A stretch of 64,000 nucleotides of DNA from Triatoma infestans. Lineage: Eukaryota; Arthropoda; Insecta; Hemiptera; Reduviidae. Shown here piece after piece: positions 1-10,781 of this stretch (the stretch's first letter is position 1; each line of letters starts with the position of its first letter). Below the pieces are notes generated by a model. That model had not been told where the DNA came from. It saw only the letters and a list, made by a program, of their open reading frames with translations, and searched no databases. The stretch covers positions 124,001 to 188,000 of the forward strand of contig JAAEAF010014403.1 of NCBI GenBank assembly GCA_011037195.1, written 5' to 3'. The translations under genes were made by a program, and so were the position numbers.

Positions 1-818
1 TTATCTACTGAAATTATGTATGATAATTTAGTATCTGCTATTCATGAAACTTCTAATGAATTAGAATTGTTTAAATTTCAAAAAATCAGAAGTGTTAACA
101 GGTATAGGACCAATAAACCCTGGTATGATTTGGAATATGTCGAGACTAAAAAGAGAGTCTAACAAGTTTTAAAACAGATGAAGCTCTCTAAATATAATGA
201 AACTGATAAGAATGTTTGTATTAAGGAAAAGAAAAAATATGTTGAATTGGTTAAAAATAAAAAGAAGTCATATACTGTATCTATTATAGAAAAACTTAGT
301 GATTGTAGGAGTAGTAAGGTCTTCTGGAATACTATTAATCTATATCGTAAAACCAAAAATATTCCCTCTGAATTATCTATTTCGTGTGGAGAATGGATAT
401 CTTATTACAGGGACACTTATCCTGCCAGAAATGTTATAGATTTGGCATTTTTAGATGTAAGACACCCGGTTTTAGATGCTCCTATAGTTGATTCAGAAGT
501 ATACCGTACACTAAACCCCTGCAAATCTGGAAAGGCACCAGGTAATGATAGTATTAACTATGAATTTTATAGTTTCTTACCACAAAACTGGCTTTTGTAT
601 ATTATGACTATGTTTAATCATATTTTCTCCACAGAAAAAGTCCCACATTCTTGGACAAAAATTATAGGTTTTAATCTATTTAAAAAAGGAGATAGAAAAC
701 AATTAACAAATTATAGATTGATCGCTTTAGCTAACCATTCTAAAAATATTTACGCGAATTATTTTGAACAGGTTGACTTTATGGTCGGACATGGTTGGGG
801 CAATACCTGAATCACAGA
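1..818 (+). pseudogene. LINE A reverse transcriptase, linker and fingers part
   Basis: The frame is open from base 1 except for one TAA at about 160. It reads an N-terminal linker typical of the stretch between endonuclease and RT, then the KSGKAPGNDSINYEF block and the block NYRLIALANHSK, which correspond to the conserved PDG-like and R-P-I-S-like finger motifs of LINE RTs. At about 820 one base is missing and the next RT segment continues in another frame. No start codon belongs to this piece; it is the inside of a longer ORF2. It is not functional. Confidence 0.8.
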
Positions 819-1818
819 ATGGTTTAGAATGGGAAGGGGCTGTGTTGACAACATTTTCGTGCTGTCTTCGTTAATACAAGTTAAATTATCCAGGCCTGGA
901 GGTGAATTGTTCTGTGCCTTCATTGATTTCAAGCGGGCATTCGACAGTTTGAATCATGGTCTACTTTGGTTTAAATTGAATAAAATAGGTGTCAGCAGTA
1001 AGATAATAAGAATTATCAAGTATTTATATGATAATGCGACTCTTCAAATTCGATGTGGTAGTGAGTTATCCGAACCTGTTGATATAACGGAAGGAGTTCT
1101 CCAGGGGGAAACATTGAGCCCACTCCTATTCAATTTATTTATGAGTGACATCGAAATTTATTTTAGAAGTAAAGGCTTATCGGGCATCCCTATTGGTCAG
1201 AACACTGACATTATTATGCTACTATACGCAGATGATATGGTATTGTTTGGTGATTCATATACAGATATTCGGTCTAAACTGAACCTGTTGGAAACCTACT
1301 GTCAAGAAAATTTTCTTCACGTTAACACCAATAAAATTAAAATTATTAGATTTTCAAAATCGCATAGAAAGAGTAGTAGGCGTTTAATTTTTAACGATTC
1401 ACACTTGGAACAAGTTTCTGTATATGATTACCTCGGTATATTGTATTCTAATTCTGGCGTTTTTCTTAAGCAGACTGAATATACTGTTGGCAAAACTAAC
1501 ACAGCTATTGGTTCTGTACTGAAAACTTGTGCCGGTGCAAGAATAATTCAATGGGAGGCCAGAACCAAATTGAACAGTGCTATTGTATTAGGAATAATTC
1601 TTTATGGTGCTCAGATTTGGGGACTTAGGTACTGTGACTCTTTGGAAGTTTGTCACTTAAATTTTTATAAGCGGTTACTAGGCCTATCACGGTGCACCCC
1701 CAATTTTGCGATTCGCCTAGAAGTGGGAACTGTTCACATTAAGTGTAATGTGTTAAAGCTAGCCATTAAGTGGTTATTTAAATTGAAAAGTATGTATGTA
1801 CGAGTTAGGGTGAACTAA
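819..1818 (+). pseudogene. LINE A reverse transcriptase, palm and thumb
   Basis: This is the catalytic part of the RT. Motif A reads FCAFIDFKRAFDSLNH, with the first catalytic Asp. Motif B is EGVLQGETLSPLLFN. Motif C is LLYADDMVLF with both Asp residues, followed by the YLGI block of the thumb. All three metal-binding Asp are kept, but the frame is shifted against the upstream part and ends early at 1816. Around 1795-1815 the DNA resembles the Penelope terminal sequence seen at 2127 (acgagttagggtga), so a small secondary insertion may have made the stop. The thread resumes at about 1840. Confidence 0.82.
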
Positions 1819-2065
1819 CTTTGATGAACTAACTTTTAAAACTATGTGAGCAGCATAAAATTGCCAATGTTAAATTTAACTGGGTTACTCAGTTACTGAA
1901 TACTTTCAATTCTATTGATTTTTCAGACCTGATTTCAACACAGGATTTGAATTTATTGAAAAAAAAGTCTAAAGACATTTTATTTGTTTACAGAAACCAT
2001 TTGCGAGAACTTGACTTAGACAAAGTAAATCAGTCCAATTTCAATTTAATATATAGTTCACTTTA

Positions 2066-2316
2066 GAGACATTTTCCGTGGTAGCCTGCTTCATTTTGTG
2101 GTCATCGACCGGTTTCGGGCGATTTACGAGTTAGGGTGAAACTAAGTCTCTGTACGAGTCTGTGTTGGCACACTGTCTGAAAAACTCATCCTGAAGATGG
2201 GCGAACGCCCGAACCGGTCGATGACCACAAAATGAAGCAGGCTACCACGGAAAATGTCTCTGATGCCAACCACCCACCACAACAAATAGCTCTGCGGAAC
2301 CAACCACCACAACAAA
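2066..2316 (+). mobile_element. Penelope-like terminal-repeat fragment inserted in LINE A
   Basis: The insert is flanked by a perfect 12-bp duplication, tagttcacttta, at 2054-2065 and 2317-2328, and the LINE A coding thread continues on both sides. Its first about 53 bp are an inverted copy of a sequence repeated in direct orientation at 2187-2262. The direct part matches the 3' terminal region of the Penelope-like element at 37557-37687, including the hammerhead-like block at 2187-2223. It ends in a simple ACC-ACA-rich tail. It is therefore a 5'-truncated, partly inverted Penelope terminal repeat. Confidence 0.8.
2187..2223 (+). ncRNA. Decayed hammerhead-ribozyme-like motif (Penelope terminal repeat)
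   Basis: The order is catc, ctgaaga, one extra t, the hairpin gggc-gaac-gccc, gaa, ccggtc and gatg. This is the layout of a type I hammerhead with catc/gatg as stem I. One A of the GAAA core is missing compared with the copy at 37611-37648, so catalysis is probably lost. Confidence 0.6.
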
Positions 2317-2366
2317 TAGTTCACTTTACTTAAAAGATCAGCAACCTCAGGCATACTTAACATGAT

Positions 2367-2636
2367 ATGCACTTCAAGTTTCTAAAGTTTCTGGCTCAGC
2401 TTCGATTGGGTTCTAAGTTCATTTTAAAAATAACAATTGGCTGTATAACTTATAAAATAAATCCATCAGAATTATGTAACCTGTGCAGCCTTCATGAGCA
2501 AGAGGATTGGTACCATTTTCTAATTTCTTGTCCTGTTTACTCTTCATTAAAAGCGATCTATTTATGTTCTATTATTAATGATATACAATATTTTTCCTTT
2601 GATCCTACAGTCACCAAGCAAGAGAAATGTAATTAA
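2367..2636 (+). pseudogene. LINE A C-terminal Cys/His segment
   Basis: This 89-codon piece continues the LINE A thread after the Penelope insertion. It reads LRLGSKFILK, then CNLCSLHEQEDWYHFLISC, a C-x2-C...H...C knuckle of the kind found after the RT in many LINEs. The ATG is only the first Met of the open piece, not a gene start. The stop at 2634 is followed by a T-rich 3' UTR without further ORFs up to the A-rich tail near 2908. Confidence 0.75.
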
Positions 2637-2929
2637 TTTATTCAATTTTTTTGTTGAAACACTGAAATTGAGATTATTTGTGTTAAATGATTAGTGGTAT
2701 TTTTGTTTGGCATTGCAGGTTTATGTCTGTTTTTTTTTTCTTTGTTGAATTTTTATTTTTAAGTTGGTCTCATTTTCGAATTTTCATCTTCCTGACTTTT
2801 GTTTATCTACTTCTTTCTAATATTTGTGTGTCATATAAATATATTTTGCAGTACAGCCAAACCTCTTTGTATAGGGCGCTGCCCTTAGAACAAATAAAAT
2901 AAATAAAATAGTGTATCAAATTTAATGAG

Positions 2930-3737
2930 ATTCGTTGGAGTTCGTCGAAAACCGAAAATCTGTTCAGTAAGAAGCGCACTTCCGGTTTACTAATTTTCTT
3001 GAAACTCGGAATTCTGGCAATCTGTTTATTTCTAATTAAGTTTTGTTTGGATGGTAGAATAGTATAATCAACTATGATAGCATTTTAGAGAAAAACATCC
3101 CCCCCCCCAAAAAAAGCCCACTTAAATGACTTTATCAGGAGAAATCTTTCAAATAAATGTTGTAGCTCCTTATATGTGCAGTTCACAATTTTAGTTTAAA
3201 GAAACTCATTCGAGCCGTTTTCGAGAAAATATCAGAAAACAGAAAAATTCAATTCAGTAAAAACGCACTTCCGGTCTTCTAATCTTCTTCAAACTCGGAA
3301 TTTTAACAACATATTTAATTATAATTAATATTATTATCTAAATATATAATTATACTATATATATATTATCTGTCTAGGAAAAAATCTAGACAGAATTGTG
3401 TAATAAACTGAAATAGCACTTTAGAGGACACCACCCCCTCCACCGTAGGTGCCCTTTAATGAATTTTTCCGGAGAAATGTTACAAATAGAAATTGTACAA
3501 CTTGGTATGTGCAGTTGGTAGACAATGTTTAAAGAAAACCGTTTGAGCCATTTTCGAGAAAATTGCAAAAAAGTGAAAAACCAGTAAGTGAGGTCGCACT
3601 TCCGGTTGAGAAATTTCGACAGATAACGTGCTGTCAGATCCTACGGTGTACCTAAACGGAATATCAAGTTTGAAATTCCTGCGAATTTTCGTTTTTGAGC
3701 TATGCTACTCACATACATACATTCACACACACACACA
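2930..3737 (+). repeat. Non-coding repeat family, copy A left part, tandem about 310-bp units
   Basis: The block contains two and a half copies of a roughly 310-bp unit. Each unit has a 'gagccattttcgagaaaat' segment, a 'gcacttccggt' segment, and 'ccggagaaatgttacaaat'. The last unit passes into a unique 3' part (aacggaatatcaagtttg... ttttcgtttttgagctatgct) that ends in (AC)n at 3717-3737. The rest of this copy, beginning 'actcaggggacctcaaaac', lies at 8955-9115, beyond two inserted LINEs. A 54-bp TA-rich extra segment near 3337-3391 is absent from the near-identical copy at 9597. No protein is encoded. Confidence 0.75.
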
Positions 3738-4020
3738 CAGAAAAGAAGTAATCAAAAAGAGAAGAATCTATCAAAAAGCAAAAAGAATGCAGTTAAGAAG
3801 CGATAAATTCAATAAGGATTACTTTGAAACTAAAATAGAGTATGCAAACATGATCTTGACCGCAAAAATAGACTCATGGAAAAATTACTGAAACGCAACT
3901 GATGGACAGAATACTTAGAACTCCATTTATAAAATATCTGTTGGAAAACAAAAAAGTAATATTTTAATTTCAACTATTAAGAGACCAGATGAATATTACA
4001 CCTCTGATTTCAAAGAAACA

Positions 4021-5000
4021 ATGGATGTAATCATGGATAAATTCTTTCCTACGGATGATAAAATATTGGAAACCGCCTATCATGCAAAAGTAAGGGAAGA
4101 AATTAAAACCATATCAACAGGAAACGATGTAGATTTTTCAGTTAATGAAATCAGCAGAGTCATGAATAGATTTGCACCAAAAAAAACAGCCGGAAAGGAT
4201 GGAGTAACAAGGATGAATAATGCTTAGAGTTTTCATCAAGTTCCCAAAATTCATTATCCAGATTTACAATGAGTTTCTAAAAAGGGGTTATTTTCCAAAG
4301 GAGTCATCATGCTGGTAAAACCGGGACGAGAAAACTCCGAAGATGTAGGAAAGTCCAGGCCAATTAGCTTGCTACCATTTGATGGGAAGGTGTTGGAGAG
4401 GTTGTTAATAGACAGGGTTATGCATTACCTTCGAGTTAATAATCTGCTCAGTTCTCGGCAAATGGGTTTCACACCTCAAACCAGCACGGCGGATGCTGTA
4501 ATGGACATTGCAAAAACTATTAAACAAAATTTTAAGAAGCGTAAAAAGGTTGCTGTCATCTCATTAGATGTTAAGGGTGCTTTCGATGCAGCCTGGTGGC
4601 CTTCCATATTATTTCAACTTAAATCTTTCGGATGCCCAAAAAATCTATTCCACCTTGTTGTATCTTATTTTTCGGATAGAAAAGCAACATTAACAGTAAA
4701 TCAATTCAAGTGTACAAAAACAATAAATAAGGGCTGCCCTAAGGGTCTTCATGTGCTCCAGGATTTTGGAACATAATGTACGACTCTATTCTGAAATTAA
4801 CATTTTCACAGGAAGTGAGGATTTTAGCTTTTGCAGATGATGTATTACTTTTAGTTTCTTCAAATTCTGTTCTTGATTTAAAAGCTATATGTAATGAAAC
4901 AATGCATCTAATCAGTTACTGAGCGAAGAAAAACGATATTATATTCAATCCAAATAAGTCAAAAATTCTCCTGCTTAAAAGAAAAGGCGAACTAGAAGAA
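4021..5000 (+). pseudogene. LINE B reverse transcriptase core, frameshifted
   Basis: Motifs appear in order across three frames. KKTAGKDGVTR (4177-4212) is the PDG block. SRPISLLPFDGKVLERLL (about 4354-4408) is the finger motif. VISLDVKGAFDAAWW (motif A) lies at about 4555-4600. The GCPKG block (motif B) at 4733 is followed by a shift, and LAFADDVLLLV (motif C) at about 4828-4860 sits in another frame. A stop interrupts the thread at 4921. The catalytic Asp residues are present, but the gene is dead. The thread continues at once into the thumb and RNase H. Confidence 0.82.
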
Positions 5001-6033
5001 GTGAGGGTATATATGGATGGAGAAAGGATAGGTATGGTTGAGGAATTAAAATATTTAGGAGTGACATTCGATATTCGATATAATTTTAATAATCACATTG
5101 ATAAAGTGTGTCAGAAGAGCCTGCAAATTATCAATTATCTAGCAAGATCAGCTAAGGTTTATTGGGGATTAGGTACTGAAGCCCTTAAAACAATATATAA
5201 GGGTGCCATCGAACCTATATTGACATATGCAGCTCCAGTTTGGCAACAGGCCTTAAAAAAGAAGTACAATCAGACTAAACTGAAAAGAGCTCAACGTCTT
5301 ATAGCGCTTCGTATAGTAAAAGGATTCAGGATTATTTCTTATGAAGCTGCAATAGTACTCGCCGATATCCATCCCATTTTACTAAAAATACGTGAGATAG
5401 TGCAGTTTTATGAAAGACACAAATGTGAAAAGATGGAAGAAGATAGGAAAAGTATGGAAGAAGAAGAATATGAAAAAGAAATTGAGAGTTTGAAACTGAT
5501 GCATCCTGCACTGGAATTAGATATTGAAAGTGACGGTAGTTATGGTCATAAGTACGAAATATATACGGATGGTAGCAAGATGCCAGATGGAGTTGGTTGT
5601 GCCATAGCGATATATTAAAATAATAAATTAATAGAAAGTTTCAGATACAAATTAAAGCCTACTTGTAGCAACAATCAAGCCGACAAGCGATTTTATGGCT
5701 TCAGCAAAATGGATTGGAAGGGCAGGATAATAGAGTGGTTATAAAAACAGACAGCAAAATATCGATCGATGCACTTAAGAACAGAGACTTGCACTGGCCC
5801 ATATTAGAGGAAATAAGACACAGACTGACTGAAAAGTGAAAATAGATCGGATTAAAGCGCATGTGGGAACAGATGGAAATCAAACTGCAGATAGACTGGC
5901 AAAGCAAGCAGGAGCTGAGGACAATCTGCTAGTGAGCTACCATAAAGCCCCAAGGTCCCATCTTAAAAGAAAACTGAGACTTTTAACCGAAGAGAGATGG
6001 GAAGAAGATTGGAGAAGAACTTCAAAAGGTTAA
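5001..6033 (+). pseudogene. LINE B thumb region and RNase H domain
   Basis: The first part (5001-5618) reads YLGVTFD, then the R1-type string KGAIEPILTYAAPVW, then EIYTDGSKMPDGVG, the first catalytic block of an RNase H (Asp of TDGS). After a stop at 5616 the domain goes on in other frames: KTDSKISIDAL (the D-S block) near 5748 and HVGTDGNQTADRLAKQAG (final His/Asp block) at about 5860-5915. It would remove the RNA strand of the RT hybrid. The frame is broken several times. Confidence 0.8.
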
Positions 6034-6895
6034 GAAACTCACGAATACATTCAAACTATAAAGTCAGGAGAAAGTTAAGTCATCTAAGAATCGACTATAA
6101 ACTAACGCAAATCCTGACAGGACATGGAAGAACTAACGACTATCTACACAGGTTTCACATTACTGACAATCCATACTGCAATTTTTTTTTATTTTTTTTT
6201 TTTAATCCAATTGGCAATTTAGCCATTCTGTCGCGGGCAACCCAATATAAGAGAGCCCTAGCGTAATAGGGGTCTTGTTCGGCAGCATCTTCACGCTGCT
6301 GGTACAGAGCTTGGCACACAGCGAGGTGCTCACCGTTCAGTGTGCCATCGTTACAAAGCGGGCATCCGGCATTTCGTACCACGCCAATCCTATGCAAGTG
6401 CTCGCGTAGGTAGTCATGGCGAGTTGTCAATCTAAAATTGGCAGTGAACACTCGTCGAGGTAAGTGGCTAGGGATCGGTCGATCGAGCAGGGAAGCCCAA
6501 GCTTTTCCTTCTGCCTGATGTTTGTGTAGATCCCTTAGCATCTCATTCATGGTGCTGTTTACCAGGGAGCATATATTCCTGTACGGCACAAGTCTCACAG
6601 ACTGGTCCATTAGGCAACCTTCTTTTGCCAACTGATCCGCCTTTTCGTTGCCTTCGATTCCACAGTGGCTAGGAACCCACTGCAATCGTACTGCAAATGT
6701 AACAACAGAAATACACAAACTTGGAATCACTTAATCTACGACTGTCCACTACTAGATAAACCGAGAACTAAGATGATTCGAGAAATAATAACGACAGGAA
6801 ACAACTGGCCAGCAAGAAGACAGCTACTGATAACTAAAGAATATTTGCCATCTTTTAAAAAATTCATAAATAACATAGATATGGACATATTCTAA
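6010..6895 (+). pseudogene. LINE B C-terminal segment, split by LINE C
   Basis: The thread reads LTQILTGHGRTNDYLHRF and a first Cys at about 6178, is cut by 507 bp of LINE C, and resumes at 6690 with CNNRNTQTWNHLIYDC. Together these form the usual C-x2-C...H...C knuckle. It ends at 6893 with the string INNIDMDIF. The 8-bp sequence tactgcaa at 6174-6181 is repeated at 6689-6696 as the target-site duplication of LINE C. Confidence 0.75.
6182..6688 (-). mobile_element. LINE C, 5'-truncated insertion (RNase H end and Cys/His tail)
   Basis: On the minus strand the piece reads LQWVPSHCGIEGNEKADQLA, the last block of an RNase H, then RLTTRHDYLREHLHRIG and CPLC...H...C, the C-terminal knuckle. An A-rich tail follows (seen as T-runs at 6182-6203 on +). 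It is flanked by tactgcaa duplications and was inserted into LINE B. The insert is open over 170 codons and hence fairly young. A decayed relative lies at 30145-30345. Confidence 0.82.
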
Positions 6896-7012
6896 CTTAA
6901 TTTAATCAGTGAGTGATGAAGTATTTTACTTAGCATGTTGTACATCATGTGATACATGTAACGTTATACTTTAAATAAATTCCCATCTAACAGGGTTACT
7001 GTTGGTTGGAAA

Positions 7013-7060
7013 AACACACACTCACACACACACACACACGCATGAACACACATACCTGGT
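7013..7060 (+). repeat. (AC)n microsatellite between LINE B and LINE D
   Basis: AC-rich tract that separates the 3' end of LINE B from the first bases of LINE D. It is part of the same AC tract as 3717-3740 and 8948-8972, now split by two LINE insertions. Confidence 0.85.
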
Positions 7061-8948
7061 TTTGATGAAGTGAAAGAATTTATAATGAATAATAACCTGG
7101 AATCAATTATAATTAGAACTGATAGTAGAGTATCACTGGATTCCATCTCAAATAGCAATAACCACATTTCGCAAGCGGAAGAAATTAGGAAAGCTGTCCT
7201 TCACCTTCAACACTGTCAGTTTGTAGTAAAGTTCAATAATGTTAAGGCTCACGTTGGAGAAACTGGCAATGAAAGTGCGGACTTGTTGGCAAAAGAGGCG
7301 ACCAGGGATTGCAGTCTCCAAATAGGTCTCAAGACTCTACCCAGGTCATATGAAGATTTGATCTTATAAGAGAAAGCTTGGGAGCAATTATGGTCGGCTA
7401 CTGAAAAGGGCATATTAACTAAAGAGTTTTTTCCAGTAGTTGAACACAGACGGAAAGCTAAGCTTACCCTGCGTTATAAACTGACCCAGATGTTGTCAGG
7501 ACATGGCAGAAAGAAACACTTCCTTCATCGCTTTAACTTAATCTCGGACTCATCATGTTTTTTTTTTTATATTTACCTGTTATAAAGCTTAGTAATAGTA
7601 AATTTGATAATTTGTTAATTGTGGACAATTCATAGAAACAGGAGCGGAAAAATCACTCACTAGTGAAACTCTGAGTTATTCAGTAAGTAGATTACGAGGC
7701 CACTGACGTTTTAGTCTTCTTGTTGAATTGATAGGGTTAGTTGGGATGCAAATTCACGGACGAGAGGATTGATATGAGATGATAAACTGCTGTGAAATTT
7801 GTTGTAACGGAATAGGATTTCTTGACGGACGTATGGTATATTTAAGTGTGTATGGATTGGATGTATGATTGGAGACAAAGAAAGAAGCTGAAACGATTTT
7901 GCAGAGGATTTTGGATTGCAGTGTTTGTATACGATTATAATTAGACCGTTCGGTTGAACCCCACAGTTCTGCGCCGTAAGCCCAAATAGGTCTAAGTATG
8001 ACTTTGTAGATTAGAAGTTTGTTAGTAAGTGTTAGGTTAGATCGGTTGTCAAGTAATCGCATCAGCATTCTGTAACGTTGAAGTAGTGCCTGCCGTTTGA
8101 ATCTGGTATGTGGATTCCAGGTGAGGCGTCGGTCCAAGTATAGTCCTAAGTAGCGAACTTTTTGTACTGGGGTTAAGGCGATATTGTCATAATAAACTGA
8201 GCAGAAGTGAGTCGTCTGAGAGTGAAGGAAGTGGTTTGGCTCTTTTCCGCACTAATTTTGATTCCCCATTTGTTGAACCATTTTTGAAGTGAACTCAGGT
8301 GCGCTTGTAGATTGCGAGTTGCTATTACGGGATTTTTATGTCTAGCAAGAATGGCGGTATTATCAGAGAATGTGTAGAGAGTGGAGGTATGTAGCATAGT
8401 TGGCATATCAGCTGTATAAAGGGAGTAAAGGGCGGGTCTAAGTATACTTCCTTGGGGAACACCAGCAGATATAGGAAGGAAATTGGAAAAGGATGATCTA
8501 TAGCTGACCCTGAAGTAGCGGTCAGTCAGGTAGGATTTTAGCACTAAGTAATAAGCTTGTGGTAGGAAACCTCTCAGCTTCCACATCAAGCCCGGATGCC
8601 GGACACGATCGAATGCTTCTCATCATGCGCATGTGATTTCTTTTCCTGTCAAAGTTGGCATCATACACTTTTTGAATGTGCGTTTGAGAGAGAAAGGGCT
8701 TCTTTCATGAAAAAGTTGTATTGAGAAGTGTTAACCGGCCCCCTCCAAAGTTAGAACTACTGAATAATAATCTGTGTCATATATTTCTCAATTATGTGAA
8801 AACAATTGATTTCGATAAATTGTTATAAAGTTAATCAGTCATCTGCTAAAAGTATTTTATTTTCGCTGATATAATTCATAGCATTTTAAAAATAGTAATT
8901 TGTAAGCTTTAGCATGTAATATTAAACATGGAGCATGCTGATAATTGC
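7060..8948 (+). mobile_element. LINE D, 5'-truncated R1-type retrotransposon in the same (AC)n tract
   Basis: The element begins inside an RNase H: RTDSRVSLDS (about 7109-7140), then KAHVGETGNESADLLAKEA (about 7240-7300). It continues with KLTQMLSGHGRKKHFLHRF, the same C-terminal segment as in LINE B but diverged. The knuckle is split by LINE E and resumes at about 8620 (CQSWHHTLFEC). The thread ends near 8725 and is followed by an AT-rich 3' UTR to the AC repeat at 8948. It is a second copy of the same R1 family. Confidence 0.78.
7558..8618 (-). mobile_element. LINE E, Jockey-type 5'-truncated insertion
   Basis: On the minus strand it reads RT motif B (AGVPQGSILRPALYSLY), a changed motif C (LYTFSDNTAILA, normally F-A-D-D), then the thumb (RLTWNPHTRFKR) and IYKVILRPIWAYGAELWG, the Jockey-clade hallmark. 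It ends in an A-rich tail (T-run at 7558-7569 on +). A 9-bp duplication, ctcatcatg, lies at 7549-7557 and 8619-8627. The ADD to SDN change, and a frame change between the two parts (8173-8589 and 7754-8137), make it inactive. Confidence 0.85.
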
Positions 8949-8954
8949 ACAAAA

Positions 8955-9115
8955 AACACATATACACACACACTCAGACCATCTAAAAACCCATTTCCGG
9001 ACTCAGGGGACCTCAAAACGGATATTTCCGGGAAAAACTCGTATCGAAAATTTAACACGATTATAATACTTCATCTTACTAGCAGTAAAAAAAGTAAAAA
9101 TGAAGGACAATATAA
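8955..9115 (+). repeat. Non-coding repeat family, copy A right part
   Basis: This is the 3' end of the copy begun at 2930: after AC repeats it reads 'actcaggggacctcaaaac', 'ggatatttccggg' and the closing A-rich segment. The same end is seen at 28799-28905 in an uninterrupted copy. Confidence 0.75.
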
Positions 9116-9596
9116 TGAATAGCTACAAATGTCAGGTCAAAGAAAATTTTTAACTAAATATTATGAATTCCTTTGAGGAATTTTTATGGGTGTTTAACAT
9201 CAGTTTTATTTTGCTCCACTAGCATAAACGGCCAACTACAAAATGGCGGACTATCATTGGATCATTTCTGCCTAATTCTCTTTTCCTTTGTCTTTATAGC
9301 TCACATTAATTATTATATGAAAAAGTAATATTATGTTAGAAATATCTCGAATTTTGCATTTTTGTATAAAAACTTTTATTGCATAATTTGATAATTTATA
9401 GAATACCTAGGGCGGAAAAATTAGCAAAAAAATTCTAGAGGAGATTTTTCATAGAAATAATTAGCCAAACACAGTGCAGAATTGAAGGTGTCAAATGTGA
9501 TCATGGTCAAAATATTTGATTGGCCTAAATTGCACTCCCACATTTGACACCTTCACTTCTACATTGTGATTGGTTGTTTACTTATCTTAGTCTAAA
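9116..9596. other. AT-rich stretch without genes; 15-bp inverted repeat
   Basis: No coding signal. The words gaaggtgtcaaatgt at 9484-9498 and acatttgacaccttc at 9540-9554 form a perfect 15-bp inverted repeat with a 41-base loop. It could be the remnant of a small hairpin element. Nothing else stands out. Confidence 0.5.
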
Positions 9597-9965
9597 GAAA
9601 ATCGTTCGAGCCGTTTTCGAGAAAATATCAGAAAACAGAAAAATTCAATTCAGTAAAAACGCACTTCCGGTCTTCTAATCTTCTTCAAACTCGGAATTTT
9701 AACAACATATTTAATTATAATTAATATTATTTAGATGGCAGAATTGTGTAATAAACTGAAATAGCACTTTAGAGGACAACTCACCCACCCCCTCCACCGT
9801 AGGTGCCCTTTAATGAATTTTTCCGGAGAAATTTTACAAATAGAAATTGTTCAACTTGGTATGTGCAGTTGGTAGACAATGTTTAAAGAAAACCGTTTGA
9901 GCCATTTTCGAGAACATTGCAAAAAAGTGAAAAACCAGTAAGTAAGGTCGCAGTTTTTTACTAAT
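9597..9965 (+). repeat. Non-coding repeat family, copy B
   Basis: Almost identical over about 330 bp to 3196-3545, without the 54-bp TA-rich extra segment of copy A. It ends within the next unit. No coding content. Confidence 0.75.
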
Positions 9966-10781
9966 TTTCCATACGTAGGTATTTTATAAATTATCAAATT
10001 GTGCAATAAAAATCGTTTATAAAAAAAAATCCAAATAATCAAGTTGAATTAGGCGGAAATAAAAAATCCGCCGCCATTTTTTATTTTGATCTACATACTA
10101 GTGGGACGAAAAAAAATTGATAAAATATATAACGTATCTACTTTCAATAATTTATTTGTTTAATTGCATTAATAATTAGTTCGTGTCCTTTTTTTATGTT
10201 GTTGAGAGAAACTAGATTTTTATTGAATTTTTTTATGGAATCTCGCACAGATTTCCGTCATTATATATAGATACTCCTTCAATAGCGAACAAACTCAATT
10301 TGCTCTGTGCAAGTCTGTGTTATCACACTGTTTTGACAAAACATCCAGATAATAGGCGAACGCCCGAAACCATTCGAGGTCTTTTACAAAAATACAGGCT
10401 ATCACGAAAAAATATCTCTGATGCTTTCCAGCTCTGGGGAACCAAGTACAAACAACTCTTTCAATACGTTGTGGACTGCGCTACATACATTAAAATAAAC
10501 TAATCACTATGTTCATGCAATAAAATAATTCAACAGAAAAAATTAATGTACTAAATAAAATTATCTATGTAATAAAAGTCACACAAGAATGAAAAGAAGT
10601 GCGTTTTTATTTACGTTTAGATTGGTTTAAATTTGCAAATATAAATTGTTTTATCAATGAGTGACTCAACAAATGTTAGTTGTGAATACTAATGAATACA
10701 TTTTTTACTAGACACCCGAAATTAGTTAATGAAATAAATTTTTAAAAATCTGTTCCACTGCACATAAAGTGGAACTTCCGG
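9966..10781. other. Gene-free stretch with Penelope fragment and repeat piece
   Basis: AT-rich. A degraded Penelope terminal fragment lies at about 10290-10420: ctctgtgcaagtctgtgtta, then a hammerhead-like block at 10343-10381 in which CTGAAGA has become CAGATAA. The last 50 bp (10730-10781) belong to a copy of the non-coding repeat family, which continues at 27912 on the other side of the Polinton. Confidence 0.6.

Larger units (their letters stand above)
1..2908 (+). mobile_element. LINE A, degenerate non-LTR retrotransposon (5' part outside window)
   Basis: A coding thread on the + strand runs from the first base to about 2636, through reverse transcriptase motifs to a C-terminal Cys/His knuckle. 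An AT-rich 3' UTR follows and ends in an (AAATA)-type tail at about 2885-2908. The thread is broken by an in-frame stop near 162, a one-base shift near 820, a stop at 1816 and a 251-bp insertion at 2066-2316. The RT is of the APE-type LINE kind (Jockey/I group), but the endonuclease end is not in the window, so the clade is left open. Confidence 0.85.
3741..7010 (+). mobile_element. LINE B, R1-type retrotransposon in (AC)n microsatellite
   Basis: A degenerate LINE with RT, R1-like thumb region, RNase H and C-terminal knuckle in + orientation. It is bordered by AC-repeats on both sides (3717-3740 and 7013-7042), and the host repeat resumes after a further LINE at about 8955. It is 5' truncated: the thread starts about 90 codons before the RT. 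The coding thread changes frame at least five times and is cut by LINE C. The RT-to-thumb sequence, with the string KGAIEPILTYAAPVW, is typical of the R1 clade. Confidence 0.8.
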
